From Paracoccaceae bacterium (GTDB lineage: Bacteria; Pseudomonadota; Alphaproteobacteria; Rhodobacterales; Rhodobacteraceae), in contig JAIXZW010000019.1 of NCBI GenBank assembly GCA_027489375.1, positions 124,001 through 188,000 of the forward strand: DNA of 64,000 nt. Direction: 5' to 3'. A program made the translations under genes and the position numbers. Below the pieces are notes generated by a model. The model ran no database searches and was not told the origin of the DNA. It was given only the letters and a program-made list of their open reading frames with translations. Shown here piece by piece: positions 17,340-26,244 of the stretch (position 1 is the first letter of the stretch; every line of letters begins with the position of its first letter).

Positions 17340-19210
17340 TGGCGACAACGGAAATGAACGTCAGGGACCGCTCGCGTCCCATGACCGGAGAGGAAAAGAA
17401 GGTTATCCTTGCTTCCTCTGCCGGGACCATCTTCGAATGGTACGACTTTTACCTTTACGGCTCGCTCGCCGCGATCATCGGCGCGCAGTTCTTCACCTCG
17501 TTCCCGGAAGCCACGCGCAACGTCTTCGCGCTGCTTGCTTTCGCGGCGGGCTTCATCGTGCGTCCGTTCGGCGCGCTGGTGTTCGGCTCGCTCGGCGACC
17601 TGATCGGCCGGAAGTACACCTTCCTCATGACGATCCTGATCATGGGTCTGTCGACCTTCCTCGTCGGTCTGCTGCCGGGCTATGCAAGCTGGGGTGCTGC
17701 GGCCCCGATCATCCTGATCGTGCTGCGCATGCTTCAGGGTCTTGCGCTCGGGGGTGAATATGGTGGTGCGGCGGTCTATGTGGCCGAACACGCCCCTGCC
17801 AACCAGCGCGGTTACTTCACCGCCTTCATCCAGACCACGGCGACGCTGGGGCTTCTGCTCTCGCTCATCGTGATCCTGTCGGTGCAGGGTTATGTGAACG
17901 CGAACTGGGACCCGACGCCGGTTCTGGACGCGGCGGGCGCTGCGGTGATGAACGCGGACGGCACGCCGAAGATGATCAAGGCTTTCGACCTGTGGGGCTG
18001 GCGCGTCCCGTTCCTCGGTTCGATCTTCCTGCTGCTCATCTCGCTCTACATCCGTCTGCAGATGAACGAATCCCCCGCCTTCAAGAAGATGAAGGAAGAG
18101 GGTGCCGCGTCCAAGGCTCCGCTGCGCGAGGCTTTCGGCCAGTGGCGCAACGCCAAGATCGCGATCATCGCCCTGCTGGGTCTGACCGCCGGTCAAGCCG
18201 TGGTCTGGTATTCGGGCCAGTTCTACGCGCTGTTCTTCCTTCAGAACGTCGTCAAGGTCGACAGCTTCACCGCCAACGTGATGGTGGCGTGGTCGCTGAT
18301 CCTCGGCACGGGCGGGTTCCTGTTCTTCGGGTCGCTGTCGGACAAGATCGGCCGTAAGCCGATCATCCTTGCGGGCTGCCTGATTGCGGCGCTGACCTAC
18401 TTCCCGGTGTTCAAGCTGCTGACGACCACCGCCAACCCGGCGCTGGCTGCGGCGCAAGAGACCCCTGTGACCGTGACCGTTGCGCCGGAAGACTGCTCGT
18501 TCCAGTTCAACCCGACGGGCACGGTGAAGTTCACCTCGTCCTGCGACATCGCGAAATCGACGCTGGCGAAAACCTCGGTCAACTATTCGACCGTGGAAGA
18601 TGCGGCGGCGACCATCGCGCAGGTGGCAGTGGGCGAGACGGTCGTCGCGTCCTATGACGGTGCGGCCAATGCGGCTGCGGTTGCCGATCTGACCAAGAAG
18701 CTTGAAGAGGCCAAGGCTGGCACCGATCAGGCTGCCATCGACGCGGCGCAGAAGGCGCTCGACACCGAGAAGGGCGTGAAAGCGGCCTTTGAAAAGAGCC
18801 TGAACGACGCGCTTGGCGCTGCCGGCTATCCGCTGGTTGCCGACAAGAACGAGACTGTGATCAAGGCTGCGAACGTGGTCGACATCTTCACCGGCCAGAA
18901 GCTGACGGTCGTGCTGATCCTGACCTATCTGATCCTGCTGGTGACGATGGTGTACGGTCCCATCGCGGCCATGCTGGTCGAGCTGTTCCCGACCCGCATC
19001 CGCTACTCGGGCCTGTCGCTGCCCTACCACATCGGCAACGGCTGGTTCGGTGGTCTTCTGCCCGCGACCGCCTTTGCGATCAGCGCCCAGACCGGCAACA
19101 TCTACGGCGGTCTGTGGTATGCGATCGTGGTTGCGGTGATGACCGTGGTGATCGGTGCGATCTTCGTGCCGGGTGGCACCCACAAGAAGGACATCTTCGC
19201 CGACAAGTGA
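17339..19210 (+). CDS. MHS-family (metabolite:H+ symporter) MFS transporter with large inserted loop
   Basis: 623 residues; the usual length is about 430-550. The MHS start ASSAGTIFEWYDFYLYGSLA, the loop motif GSLGDLIGRKYTF, GLALGGEYGGAAVYVAEHAP and the late AAMLVELFPTRIRYSGLSLPYHIGNGWFGG identify the family (ProP/KgtP-like). Residues about 363-518 form an inserted, Ala/Lys/Glu-rich soluble segment between membrane helices, with two cysteines (386, 402) and a helical stretch KKLEEAKAG. Position behind acs-adk suggests a short-chain carboxylate substrate; that is inference. AAGGAGG precedes the ATG. Confidence 0.87.
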   Translation: MATTEMNVRDRSRPMTGEEKKVILASSAGTIFEWYDFYLYGSLAAIIGAQFFTSFPEATRNVFALLAFAAGFIVRPFGALVFGSLGDLIGRKYTFLMTILIMGLSTFLVGLLPGYASWGAAAPIILIVLRMLQGLALGGEYGGAAVYVAEHAPANQRGYFTAFIQTTATLGLLLSLIVILSVQGYVNANWDPTPVLDAAGAAVMNADGTPKMIKAFDLWGWRVPFLGSIFLLLISLYIRLQMNESPAFKKMKEEGAASKAPLREAFGQWRNAKIAIIALLGLTAGQAVVWYSGQFYALFFLQNVVKVDSFTANVMVAWSLILGTGGFLFFGSLSDKIGRKPIILAGCLIAALTYFPVFKLLTTTANPALAAAQETPVTVTVAPEDCSFQFNPTGTVKFTSSCDIAKSTLAKTSVNYSTVEDAAATIAQVAVGETVVASYDGAANAAAVADLTKKLEEAKAGTDQAAIDAAQKALDTEKGVKAAFEKSLNDALGAAGYPLVADKNETVIKAANVVDIFTGQKLTVVLILTYLILLVTMVYGPIAAMLVELFPTRIRYSGLSLPYHIGNGWFGGLLPATAFAISAQTGNIYGGLWYAIVVAVMTVVIGAIFVPGGTHKKDIFADK

Positions 19211-19227
19211 TCGGTGAAGGTGACGGG

Positions 19228-19255
19228 CCGGGGCGCAGCGATGCGCCCCGGTTTT
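19228..19255 (+). terminator. terminator of the acs-adk-transporter unit
   Basis: A perfect 10-bp stem CCGGGGCGCA / TGCGCCCCGG with loop GCGA, followed by TTTT. It lies 18 bases past the transporter stop. Confidence 0.85.
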
Positions 19256-19322
19256 CCTGTCGGCGGTATTTAAGCGGTGTCTTTCGGGTTTATCCGCCAC
19301 TCCAGCTGCAAGGACATGACCC

Positions 19323-19700
19323 ATGCCCGCAGATGCGAAGCGCCGGGTTCTGGTCGTCGAGGATGACGACAATATCGCGACCGCCCTGCATTATGTGGTG
19401 AGCCGCGAAGGGATGGCCTGCGACCGTATCGCGACAGGGGCCACCGCATTGGACCACATCCGCGCCACGCGGCCCGATCTGGTTCTTCTGGATATCATGC
19501 TGCCAGAAGTGTCGGGCTACGAGATTTGCGAGGGCATCCGGCGCGATCCGGTGCTTGCCACGACGCGGGTGCTGATGATGACCGCGCGCGGGTCGGCGCA
19601 GGAGCAGCGGCGTGCGCTGGCGCTGGGCGCGGATGGGTTCATCACCAAGCCCTTCGACCTTGGCACCCTGCGGGGCGAGGTCTGGCGGTTGCTGGCCTGA
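19323..19700 (+). CDS. single-domain response regulator (CheY-like receiver)
   Basis: 125 residues, a receiver domain with no output domain. The acidic pocket E13/D14/D15, the phospho-acceptor D57 in LVLLDIMLP, T87 in MMTARG and K109 in ITKPFD are all in place, so it should be phosphorylatable. No histidine kinase is next to it. It may act in a phosphorelay or by protein-protein contact; the partner is unknown. Confidence 0.88.
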   Translation: MPADAKRRVLVVEDDDNIATALHYVVSREGMACDRIATGATALDHIRATRPDLVLLDIMLPEVSGYEICEGIRRDPVLATTRVLMMTARGSAQEQRRALALGADGFITKPFDLGTLRGEVWRLLA

Positions 19701-19710
19701 GCCGCCCCGC

Positions 19711-19992
19711 CTAGCGGCGGGCGCGGTCGTAGAGCGACCAGACGCCCATGACGACGCCGAGGATGACGGCGTTCGAGAGCACCCCTGCCGAGATGGAGCG
19801 CCACACAGGCTCGGCCGAGCCTTGGTTCAGGGTGACGGGGATGATGATGGCGACGAAGGCCACCCCTGACAGAAGCGGAATGAGCGTGCCGGTGACGGGG
19901 CGCGTGCGCAGCATCGTGTAGACGAGACCGATGATGAGCACGATGCGGAACGGATCGCTCAACTGGGACAGGATCAACTGGGACAGGGTCAT
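19711..19992 (-). CDS. small membrane protein of unknown function
   Basis: 93 residues with three hydrophobic segments (about 17-32, 37-53, 70-88) and a short basic tail (YDRARR). I recognise no family. It stops 11 bases from the convergent response regulator. Codon use matches its neighbours, which supports a real gene. Confidence 0.6.
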   Translation of the reverse strand: MTLSQLILSQLSDPFRIVLIIGLVYTMLRTRPVTGTLIPLLSGVAFVAIIIPVTLNQGSAEPVWRSISAGVLSNAVILGVVMGVWSLYDRARR

Positions 19993-20099
19993 GGGTGCCT
20001 CGGATCGGTTTGGGCCAGTTTAGGGATGCGGCGGGGTGCTGCAAGCGGAATGAGAAGGGGGGCTGCCGCCCCCCTCGGCCTTGCGGCCTCACCCCCTGC

Positions 20100-20124
20100 G
20101 AGTATTTGGGCAAAGGTGAAAGGG
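20100..20124. repeat. intergenic 3' element (ATTTGGG type)
   Basis: GAGTATTTGGGCAAAGG then TGAAAGGG, ending at the truA stop. It is related to the elements at 5628-5694 and 29568-29592. Confidence 0.55.
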
Positions 20125-20895
20125 TCAGGCGAAGGGGTCGTGGTCGTAGCCGACGCCGGTGAGGTAAAGCCCCTGCGGCGGGCAGACGGGGCCGCAGGCG
20201 GCGCGGTCGCGGGCGGCGAGGGCCTCGCGCACCTTGTCCGGTCCCCATGTGCCGGCGCCGACGCGGTGCAGCGTGCCGACGATGGAGCGGACCTGATTGT
20301 GCAGGAAGCTGCGGGCGCGCAGGCTGAAGCGGTATTCGATGCCGTGGGCGTGGGGCTGTTCGGTGATGGTCAACTCGTCCAGTGTTTTGACGGGGCTGTT
20401 GGCTTGGCAGAGGGTGGAGCGGAAGGTGGTGAAGTCGTGCTTGCCGATGAGGTGGGCTGCGCCCTCGCGCATGGCCGAAAGGTCGAGCGGGTCATGCACC
20501 TGCCAGACGCGGTTCTTGTCATGCGTGACGGGGGCGCGGCGGGCGAGGAGGCGGAAGAGGTAGCGCCGTTCCAGCGCCGAGAAGCGGGCGTGGAAGTCGT
20601 CGGCCACGCGGACGATCCGGATGATCGACACGGGGTGGTGGCGCAGGTGGTAGTTCATCGCCCCCGTCAGGCGGAAGCAATCCCAGTCGCGGGGCAGGTC
20701 CACCGTGGCCACCTGTCCCGTGGCGTGGACGCCCGTGTCGGTGCGGCCTGCGGCGACGATGGTGTGCGGCGGCGGTTCGAGATGGCCGAGCGCGGTTTCG
20801 ATGACGCCCTGCACCGTAAGCTGCCCGCCCGCCTGCCGTTGCCAGCCGTTGAACGGGGTGCCGTCGTATTCGATGAGGAGCGCGTATCTGGGCAT
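20125..20895 (-). CDS. truA: tRNA pseudouridine(38-40) synthase TruA
   Basis: 256 residues. It isomerises uridines 38-40 in the tRNA anticodon arm. The catalytic aspartate is D53 in [32 protein letters not shown] at the start and [14 protein letters not shown] near the end are TruA signatures. The start is the ATG at 20895 (MPRYALL); the frame stays open upstream, but that part is not conserved TruA. Confidence 0.95.
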   Translation of the reverse strand: MPRYALLIEYDGTPFNGWQRQAGGQLTVQGVIETALGHLEPPPHTIVAAGRTDTGVHATGQVATVDLPRDWDCFRLTGAMNYHLRHHPVSIIRIVRVADDFHARFSALERRYLFRLLARRAPVTHDKNRVWQVHDPLDLSAMREGAAHLIGKHDFTTFRSTLCQANSPVKTLDELTITEQPHAHGIEYRFSLRARSFLHNQVRSIVGTLHRVGAGTWGPDKVREALAARDRAACGPVCPPQGLYLTGVGYDHDPFA

Positions 20896-21016
20896 GGGGA
20901 GACGGGTTAGCGGAAGCGGGGGGGTGAGTAAAGGGAAGGGGGCAGGGGCTTTGCCGAAGCGCCCTACACAGCGGGTCGCGGCGTGCTTATGTTGAGGCCA
21001 ACGAAAGGTGTCCATT

Positions 21017-22435
21017 GTGGCCGTGAGCAGCATTCAGGACGGGATCGTCCGCAGCATCGAAGGGGCTGTCGCCTATGCCTCGGGGTCGTTCGAGCCGGTG
21101 GTGCGCCTTGGCGTGACGGGGTTGAGCCGTGCGGGCAAGACGGTGTTCATCACGGGGCTGGTGGCGAACCTGTTGAACCGCGGGCGGATGGGGCAGTTGT
21201 CTGCCGTGGCGCAGGGGCGGGTGGAGGCGGTCTATCTGCAACCCCAGCCGGACCTGACCTTGCCGCGCTTCGATTACGAGGGGCATCTGGCGGCGCTGAC
21301 GGGGGAGGTGCCGCATTGGCCCGACTCGACCCGCGCGGTGTCGGAGTTGCGGCTGTCGTTCCGTGTGAAGCCTGCGGGGTTTCTGGGCGGTTTGACGGCG
21401 GGGCTGACGGGGCCGCGTGTCGTGCATCTGGATATCGTGGATTATCCGGGGGAGTGGCTTTTGGACCTGTCCCTGCTGGAGCGGTCTTATGCCGAGTGGT
21501 CCGAGGGTGTGCTCGACCGGATCGCCAAGCGGGCCGAAGCGGCGGAGTTCATGGCCGTGGCGCGGGCCGAGGATGGCGCGCTGGCGCTGGACGAGGGGCG
21601 GGCGCAGGCGCTGGCGGGGTGTTACACGCGCTACCTTGTTGCGGCGCAGGCGGCGGGACGGGCGGATTGCACGCCGGGGCGGTTCCTGCTGCCCGGTGAT
21701 CTGGCGGGGTCGCCCGTGCTGACATTCGCGCCCTTGCCCAAGCCTGCGAGTGCGGCGCGGGGGAGCCTGTGGCGCGAGATGGAGCGGCGCTATGACGCCT
21801 ATCGGGGTCAGGTGGTGAAGCCGTTTTTCCGCGACCATTTCGCGCGGATCGACCGTCAGGTGGTGCTGGCCGATGTGCTGGGCGCGATCCATCGCGGGCC
21901 GCAGGCGGTGGAGGAGTTGCGGCGCACGATGGCCGAGGTGCTGGGCGCGTTCCGGCACGGGCGGAACGGGTGGCTGACGCGCATCCTTGGCGGGCGGCGG
22001 GTGGAGCGCATCCTGTTTGCCGCGACCAAGGCGGACCATCTGCACCATTCCCAGCACGGGGCGCTGAGCGCGATTGCCGAAGCGATGCTGCGCGAGGCGA
22101 AGGATCGGGCAGAGTTTGCGGGGGCGCGGACGGCGGCCATGTCGATTGCCGGTTTCCGCGCCACGGTCGAGGACGAGGTGCTGCGCGACGGTCTGACCCT
22201 GCCCGTGGTGTGCGGGCGGGTGGGGGAGAAGACGCTGGCGCTGTTTCCGGGGCGGTTGCCGGACGATCCGGCGCGGCTGCTGGTGCCTGCGCGGGCCGGG
22301 GCGGAGCGGTGGCTCGAGGCGGAGTTCGGGCTGATGGCCTTTGAGCCCGCGCGGATGGCGCTGAAACCGGGGGACGGGGTGCCGCATATCCGGCTGGACC
22401 GTGCGGCGGAATTTCTGTTCGGAGACAGGCTGTGA
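21017..22435 (+). CDS. ycjX: YcjX-family P-loop protein
   Basis: 472 residues from a GTG at 21017, with GAAAGG 8 bases upstream; other GTG choices at 21008 and 21023 differ by a few residues. The P-loop is [14 protein letters not shown], and [15 protein letters not shown] is the D-x-P-G-E-W motif of the YcjX/DUF463 GTPase-like family. Its function is unclear; in other bacteria it is linked to stress and membrane processes together with YcjF. The stop overlaps the ycjF start as GTGA, so the two are translationally coupled. Confidence 0.88.
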   Translation: MAVSSIQDGIVRSIEGAVAYASGSFEPVVRLGVTGLSRAGKTVFITGLVANLLNRGRMGQLSAVAQGRVEAVYLQPQPDLTLPRFDYEGHLAALTGEVPHWPDSTRAVSELRLSFRVKPAGFLGGLTAGLTGPRVVHLDIVDYPGEWLLDLSLLERSYAEWSEGVLDRIAKRAEAAEFMAVARAEDGALALDEGRAQALAGCYTRYLVAAQAAGRADCTPGRFLLPGDLAGSPVLTFAPLPKPASAARGSLWREMERRYDAYRGQVVKPFFRDHFARIDRQVVLADVLGAIHRGPQAVEELRRTMAEVLGAFRHGRNGWLTRILGGRRVERILFAATKADHLHHSQHGALSAIAEAMLREAKDRAEFAGARTAAMSIAGFRATVEDEVLRDGLTLPVVCGRVGEKTLALFPGRLPDDPARLLVPARAGAERWLEAEFGLMAFEPARMALKPGDGVPHIRLDRAAEFLFGDRL

Positions 22436-23397
22436 GCGACAAGCCCTTCATCATCGAGGTTGACGAAGGCGTTGACCCTTCGACCGTGCCGCCCGTGCCC
22501 GAGGCGGAGGGGCGGGCGATGCAGGCGGCGCTGGCCTTTGGCGCAAGGCGGCGGTCGCGGTTGGCGGCTTTTGCCGGATGGGCGTTTGGCGCGCTGTTCT
22601 CGTTCGTGATTTCGGTCGCGCTTTACGATTTCGTCGCCTCGCTTCTGGCGGCGAATACGGTGCTGGGGGCGGTGGCGCTGTCGCTGGTGGCCTTGGCCGT
22701 GGCGGCGGCGGCTTTGTTGGCGCTGCGCGAGGCGGCGGCCTTTTGGCGTCTGGCGCGGCTGGACGGGTTGCGCGGGCGGGTGGCGGTGGCGGGGACGCTG
22801 GCCGAGGCGCGGGGGGCCGTGGATGCCGTGGCGGGGCTTTACGCGGGCCGCGCGGATATGGCCTGGGGGCTGGCGCGGTTGGCGGAGCGGCGCGGCGAAG
22901 TGATGGATGCGGATGCGCTGGTGGCGCTGGCCGAGGTGGAGTTGATGGGGCCGCTGGATGCCGCCGCGCGGGCCGAGGTGGAGGGGGCGGCGCGGCAGGT
23001 GGCGACGGTGACGGCGCTGGTGCCGCTGGCCTTGGCCGATGTGGCGACGGCGCTTTACGCCAATCTGCGGATGATCCGGCGGGTGGCCGAGATTTATGGC
23101 GGTCGGTCGGGGATGTTCGGGTCGATGCGGCTTTTGCGGCGGGTGTTCGGGCATCTGGTGGCCACGGGGGCGGTGGCGCTGACGGATGACATGATCCATT
23201 CGGTGGCCGGTGGCGGGCTGCTGTCGAAGCTGTCGCGGCGCTTTGGCGAAGGGGTGGTGAACGGGGCGCTGACCGCGCGGGTGGGGTTGGCGGCGATCGA
23301 GGTGTGCCGGCCCATGCCCTTTGCGGCCTTGCCGAAGCCGGGGGTGACGCAGACGGTGAGCCGTGCCTTGGCGGGGTTGTTCTCGCGGGGGGAGTAG
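22432..23397 (+). CDS. ycjF: YcjF/TIGR01620-family membrane protein
   Basis: 321 residues starting at a GTG that overlaps the ycjX stop. Two hydrophobic segments at about 45-68 and 75-98 anchor it in the inner membrane; the rest is a helical soluble domain ending VCRPMPFAALPKPGVTQTVSRAL. DUF697-type features (LVPLALADVATALYANLRMIRRVAEIYGGR) fit YcjF. It is predicted to work with the YcjX P-loop protein; the function is not established here. Confidence 0.85.
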   Translation: MSDKPFIIEVDEGVDPSTVPPVPEAEGRAMQAALAFGARRRSRLAAFAGWAFGALFSFVISVALYDFVASLLAANTVLGAVALSLVALAVAAAALLALREAAAFWRLARLDGLRGRVAVAGTLAEARGAVDAVAGLYAGRADMAWGLARLAERRGEVMDADALVALAEVELMGPLDAAARAEVEGAARQVATVTALVPLALADVATALYANLRMIRRVAEIYGGRSGMFGSMRLLRRVFGHLVATGAVALTDDMIHSVAGGGLLSKLSRRFGEGVVNGALTARVGLAAIEVCRPMPFAALPKPGVTQTVSRALAGLFSRGE

Positions 23398-23444
23398 GGG
23401 TGTTCGGGTTTGGTGCGCAACAAGTGCGCACCGTTGCGGGCGCT

Positions 23445-24146
23445 TTACCGGAACCTGTCCATCAGCTTCTGCATCGGGCTGCGGGTGTCTTCGGGCGGGG
23501 CTTCGGCGGGTTTGGGGGCTTCGGTTTTGGGCTGTTTCGGCCCGCCTTGGCGTTCCGTGCCTGTCGAGGGGCGCGGGGGGGCGGTTCGCAGCGCGATGGC
23601 GTTGAGGAATTTGGCGCTGTCGTCTGCGGCAAGGAAGGCGGCACCGTCCGAGATGCCGCGCATCAGGTCTTCGAGCCAGTCGCGTTCGACCTTGGCGAAG
23701 TCGTTCAGGACATAGGCTGCCACCGCGTCCTTGTGGCCGGGGTGGCCGATGCCGAGGCGGACGCGGTTATAGGCGTCGGTGCCGAGGTGCTGGTGCATGG
23801 AACGCAACCCGTTGTGGCCCGCATGGCCGCCGCCCGCCTTGGTGCGGACCTTGCCGGGGGCGAGGTCAAGCTCGTCGTGGAAGACGGTGATGTCGGCGGG
23901 GGTGAGTTTACAGAACTCCATCGCCGGACGGACGCTTTCGCCCGAGAGGTTCATGAAGGTCTGGGGTTTGAGGAGGAGGACTTTTTCGGACCCGAGCTGA
24001 CCTTGGGCGACGAGTCCCTTGAACTGCGCCTTCCACGGGGAGAAGCCGTGGTCGGCGGCGATGCGGTCGAGCGCCATGAAACCGATGTTGTGGCGGTTGC
24101 CCGCATATTTCGCGCCCGGATTGCCGAGGCCTACGAAGAGTTTCAT
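23445..24146 (-). CDS. pth: peptidyl-tRNA hydrolase
   Basis: 233 residues; the normal core is about 190 plus a Pro/Glu-rich tail (TEAPKPAEAPPEDTRSP) common in alphaproteobacteria. It releases tRNA from stalled peptidyl-tRNA. FVGLGNPGAKYAGNRHNIG contains the catalytic His19; PQTFMNLSG and FHDELDL give the other active-site residues. The start is the ATG of MKLFVGLGNPG. It is convergent with ycjF. rplY, the usual partner, lies 3.5 kb away on the same strand. Confidence 0.95.
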   Translation of the reverse strand: MKLFVGLGNPGAKYAGNRHNIGFMALDRIAADHGFSPWKAQFKGLVAQGQLGSEKVLLLKPQTFMNLSGESVRPAMEFCKLTPADITVFHDELDLAPGKVRTKAGGGHAGHNGLRSMHQHLGTDAYNRVRLGIGHPGHKDAVAAYVLNDFAKVERDWLEDLMRGISDGAAFLAADDSAKFLNAIALRTAPPRPSTGTERQGGPKQPKTEAPKPAEAPPEDTRSPMQKLMDRFR

Positions 24147-24259
24147 GGGCGCGCCCTCTGTTTCCTTGCCTTGAGATGCCCCAAGGGCGGACATGGTGCA
24201 AGCCTTGACGGGGTGCGCGGGGCGGGCATGGTGGGAGCGTGACGGTCGGGGGTGTGTCG

Positions 24260-25246
24260 ATGCGCTATGCGGTGGTCTGTTCGGTGCGCGACGAGGGGCC
24301 GTTTCTGGTCGAATGGGTCGCGTGGCAGCGGATGCTCGGCTTTACCGAGGTGGTGGTGGTGACGAATGATTGCACCGATGCATCGCCCGCGTTGCTGGAT
24401 GTGATGGCGGCGCAGGGATGGGTGACGCATCTGCGCTGCGATGTGCCTTCGGGGCAGAAGATCACGGCGACGAAGCTGGCGGCGGCGAAGCGCCTGCCCG
24501 AAGTGTCGGGGGCCGATTGGGTCATGGTCGCCGATGTGGACGAATTCCTGAACATCCATCGCGGGGCGGGGCGGTTGCCCGATTTGCTGGAGGGGTTCGA
24601 GGAGCCGTTCCTTGGCATGTCGATCCCGTGGCGGGTGTTCGGCACGATGGGGCGGGCGCGGTGGGAGGACGGGTTGCAGCACCGCATGCATACCCGCGCG
24701 GCGCGGGCGGATCACAAGCTGTCGGGCTGGGTGAAGTCGATCCACGGCCATGCCGACTGGTTCATGCGGCTGGCGGAACATTCGCCCAAGAAGCTGAAGC
24801 CGCAGCGGATGCGGGATTGGGGTCTGCGCGGGATGCGCTGGATCAATCCCGAAGGCAAGGAACTGTCGGGCTGGACGCCCGAGGAGGACAGCCTGCGCAC
24901 GCTTCCCCTGCCGTTGCGGGGGTTCGGGGTGGCGCAGGTCAACCATCTGATGCTGCGCAACCGCGAAAGCTTTGGCCTGAAGCGCGGCATGCTGTCGCCC
25001 GTGGCGGGGCGGGACAGGTATACGGATGACTACTTCGACACGGCGGACCGGAACGAGGAAGAGGATGTGACCATCCTGCGCCATGCGGCGGGGTTCGATG
25101 CGGTGCATGGCGCGATGATGGCGGTGCCCGAGGTCGCGCGGCTGCACCACCGCTGCTGCGCGGATTACGTGGCGCGGCTGGCGGCAAAGGCGGGGACCGA
25201 TCCGCAGGACGATGCGCGCTGGCGGGACCACATGGCGCGGGCCTGA
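24260..25246 (+). CDS. glycosyltransferase family 2-like protein
   Basis: 328 residues from ATG 24260; a GTG at 24239 is possible. MRYAVVCSVRDEGPFLVEWVAWQRMLGF is the start of the Glyco_tranf_2_4 group, and VMVADVDEFLNI contains the D-x-D metal site of GT-A transferases. VNHLMLRNRESFGLKRG follows. It probably builds a surface polysaccharide; donor and acceptor are unknown. It is divergent from pth and has no glycan genes beside it. Confidence 0.8.
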   Translation: MRYAVVCSVRDEGPFLVEWVAWQRMLGFTEVVVVTNDCTDASPALLDVMAAQGWVTHLRCDVPSGQKITATKLAAAKRLPEVSGADWVMVADVDEFLNIHRGAGRLPDLLEGFEEPFLGMSIPWRVFGTMGRARWEDGLQHRMHTRAARADHKLSGWVKSIHGHADWFMRLAEHSPKKLKPQRMRDWGLRGMRWINPEGKELSGWTPEEDSLRTLPLPLRGFGVAQVNHLMLRNRESFGLKRGMLSPVAGRDRYTDDYFDTADRNEEEDVTILRHAAGFDAVHGAMMAVPEVARLHHRCCADYVARLAAKAGTDPQDDARWRDHMARA

Positions 25247-25311
25247 CGGGGCTGCTGGACAGGCTTCGGGTCGGGGCGTTAGGCTTGCTCCATCGGGGTG
25301 GAGGATTTGCC

Positions 25312-26046
25312 GTGACCTTGGCTTTGGATGAGGCGACGGAGGCGTTGCGTCACCGCGTTCTGAGCGGCGCATTCACCCCCGATGCCAAGCTGCGCGAGGC
25401 GACCGTGGCCGAAGAATTTGGCGTGTCGCGCACCATCGCGAGGCTGGCGATGAGCAGTCTGGAAAACGAGGGGCTTCTGACGCGGGAACCGAACCGTGGC
25501 AGCAAGGTGCGGCATTTCACCATCCAGCAGATTTGCGATGCGATCGAGGTGCGCGGCGAACTGGAGGCGATGGCGGTCCGGCAGGCGGCCGAGCGCGGGT
25601 TGACGGCAGCGACGGATGCGGCGCTTGGCGCGCTTATGGACTGGTCGGCGGTGCTGGTCGCAGGCGGGGCGCGGAGCGAGGCCGAGCAGCGGGAATGGAG
25701 CGCGTTGAACCAGCGTTTCCATGACCTTCTGATCGAGGCGTCGGGCAATTGGGCGCTGAAGATCGCGTCGGAGCAGATGGCGCGGTTGCCGCTTGTATCG
25801 CCTTCGGCGGTGATCTTCGAGCGGGCGGATCCGGCAAAGGCGCAGCGGCAGCTTGCGCTGGCCCACGCCGACCATCAGGACGTTCTGGATGCCGTTCGCG
25901 CGCGGCAGCCCCATCGGGCCGAGGCGCGGATGCGTGAACATGCGGTGGCGAGTGCGCGCAACAAGCGGTCGAACCTTGTCGATCCCGAAACGATGGCCTT
26001 TGCCCGCAGCCTTCCGGGCGGGCCGTTGATCCGTGCCGAGGACTAG
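25312..26046 (+). CDS. GntR-family (FadR/FCD subgroup) transcriptional regulator
   Basis: 244 residues from a GTG with GGAGG 8 bases upstream. The winged helix (LREATVAEEFGVSRTIARLAMSSLENEGLL) covers about 10-70; the FCD ligand-binding helices follow, with E-x-x-x-x-R (EVRGELEAMAVRQAAERG) and the His residues of LNQRFHDLLIEAS and ADHQDVLDAV that bind metal in this group. It lies 198 bases ahead of the pcaB-like lyase on the same strand and may control it; the effector is unknown. Confidence 0.85.
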   Translation: MTLALDEATEALRHRVLSGAFTPDAKLREATVAEEFGVSRTIARLAMSSLENEGLLTREPNRGSKVRHFTIQQICDAIEVRGELEAMAVRQAAERGLTAATDAALGALMDWSAVLVAGGARSEAEQREWSALNQRFHDLLIEASGNWALKIASEQMARLPLVSPSAVIFERADPAKAQRQLALAHADHQDVLDAVRARQPHRAEARMREHAVASARNKRSNLVDPETMAFARSLPGGPLIRAED

Positions 26047-26244
26047 GTCGGGCCAAAACACCCTCGCGGCGGGCCTCTGGTTGCCGGAGGTGCGGGTTCG
26101 GTTCCTTTGTCCCAAGGGGGATGCGGGGCGGGGATCCGCAAAAGGGTCTTGGCGCGGGGGCGGGCAAGGTGCAGGAGTCGTCTTGCGTCCTGCCGCGGGG
26201 CATGGCGTTCCCCGTTGATCCCCAACTGCCCAGCCGAGGACCGA

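Noticed and set aside
17336..19372. 678-codon antisense frame across the MHS transporter
   Set aside because: Shadow of an intact transporter gene.
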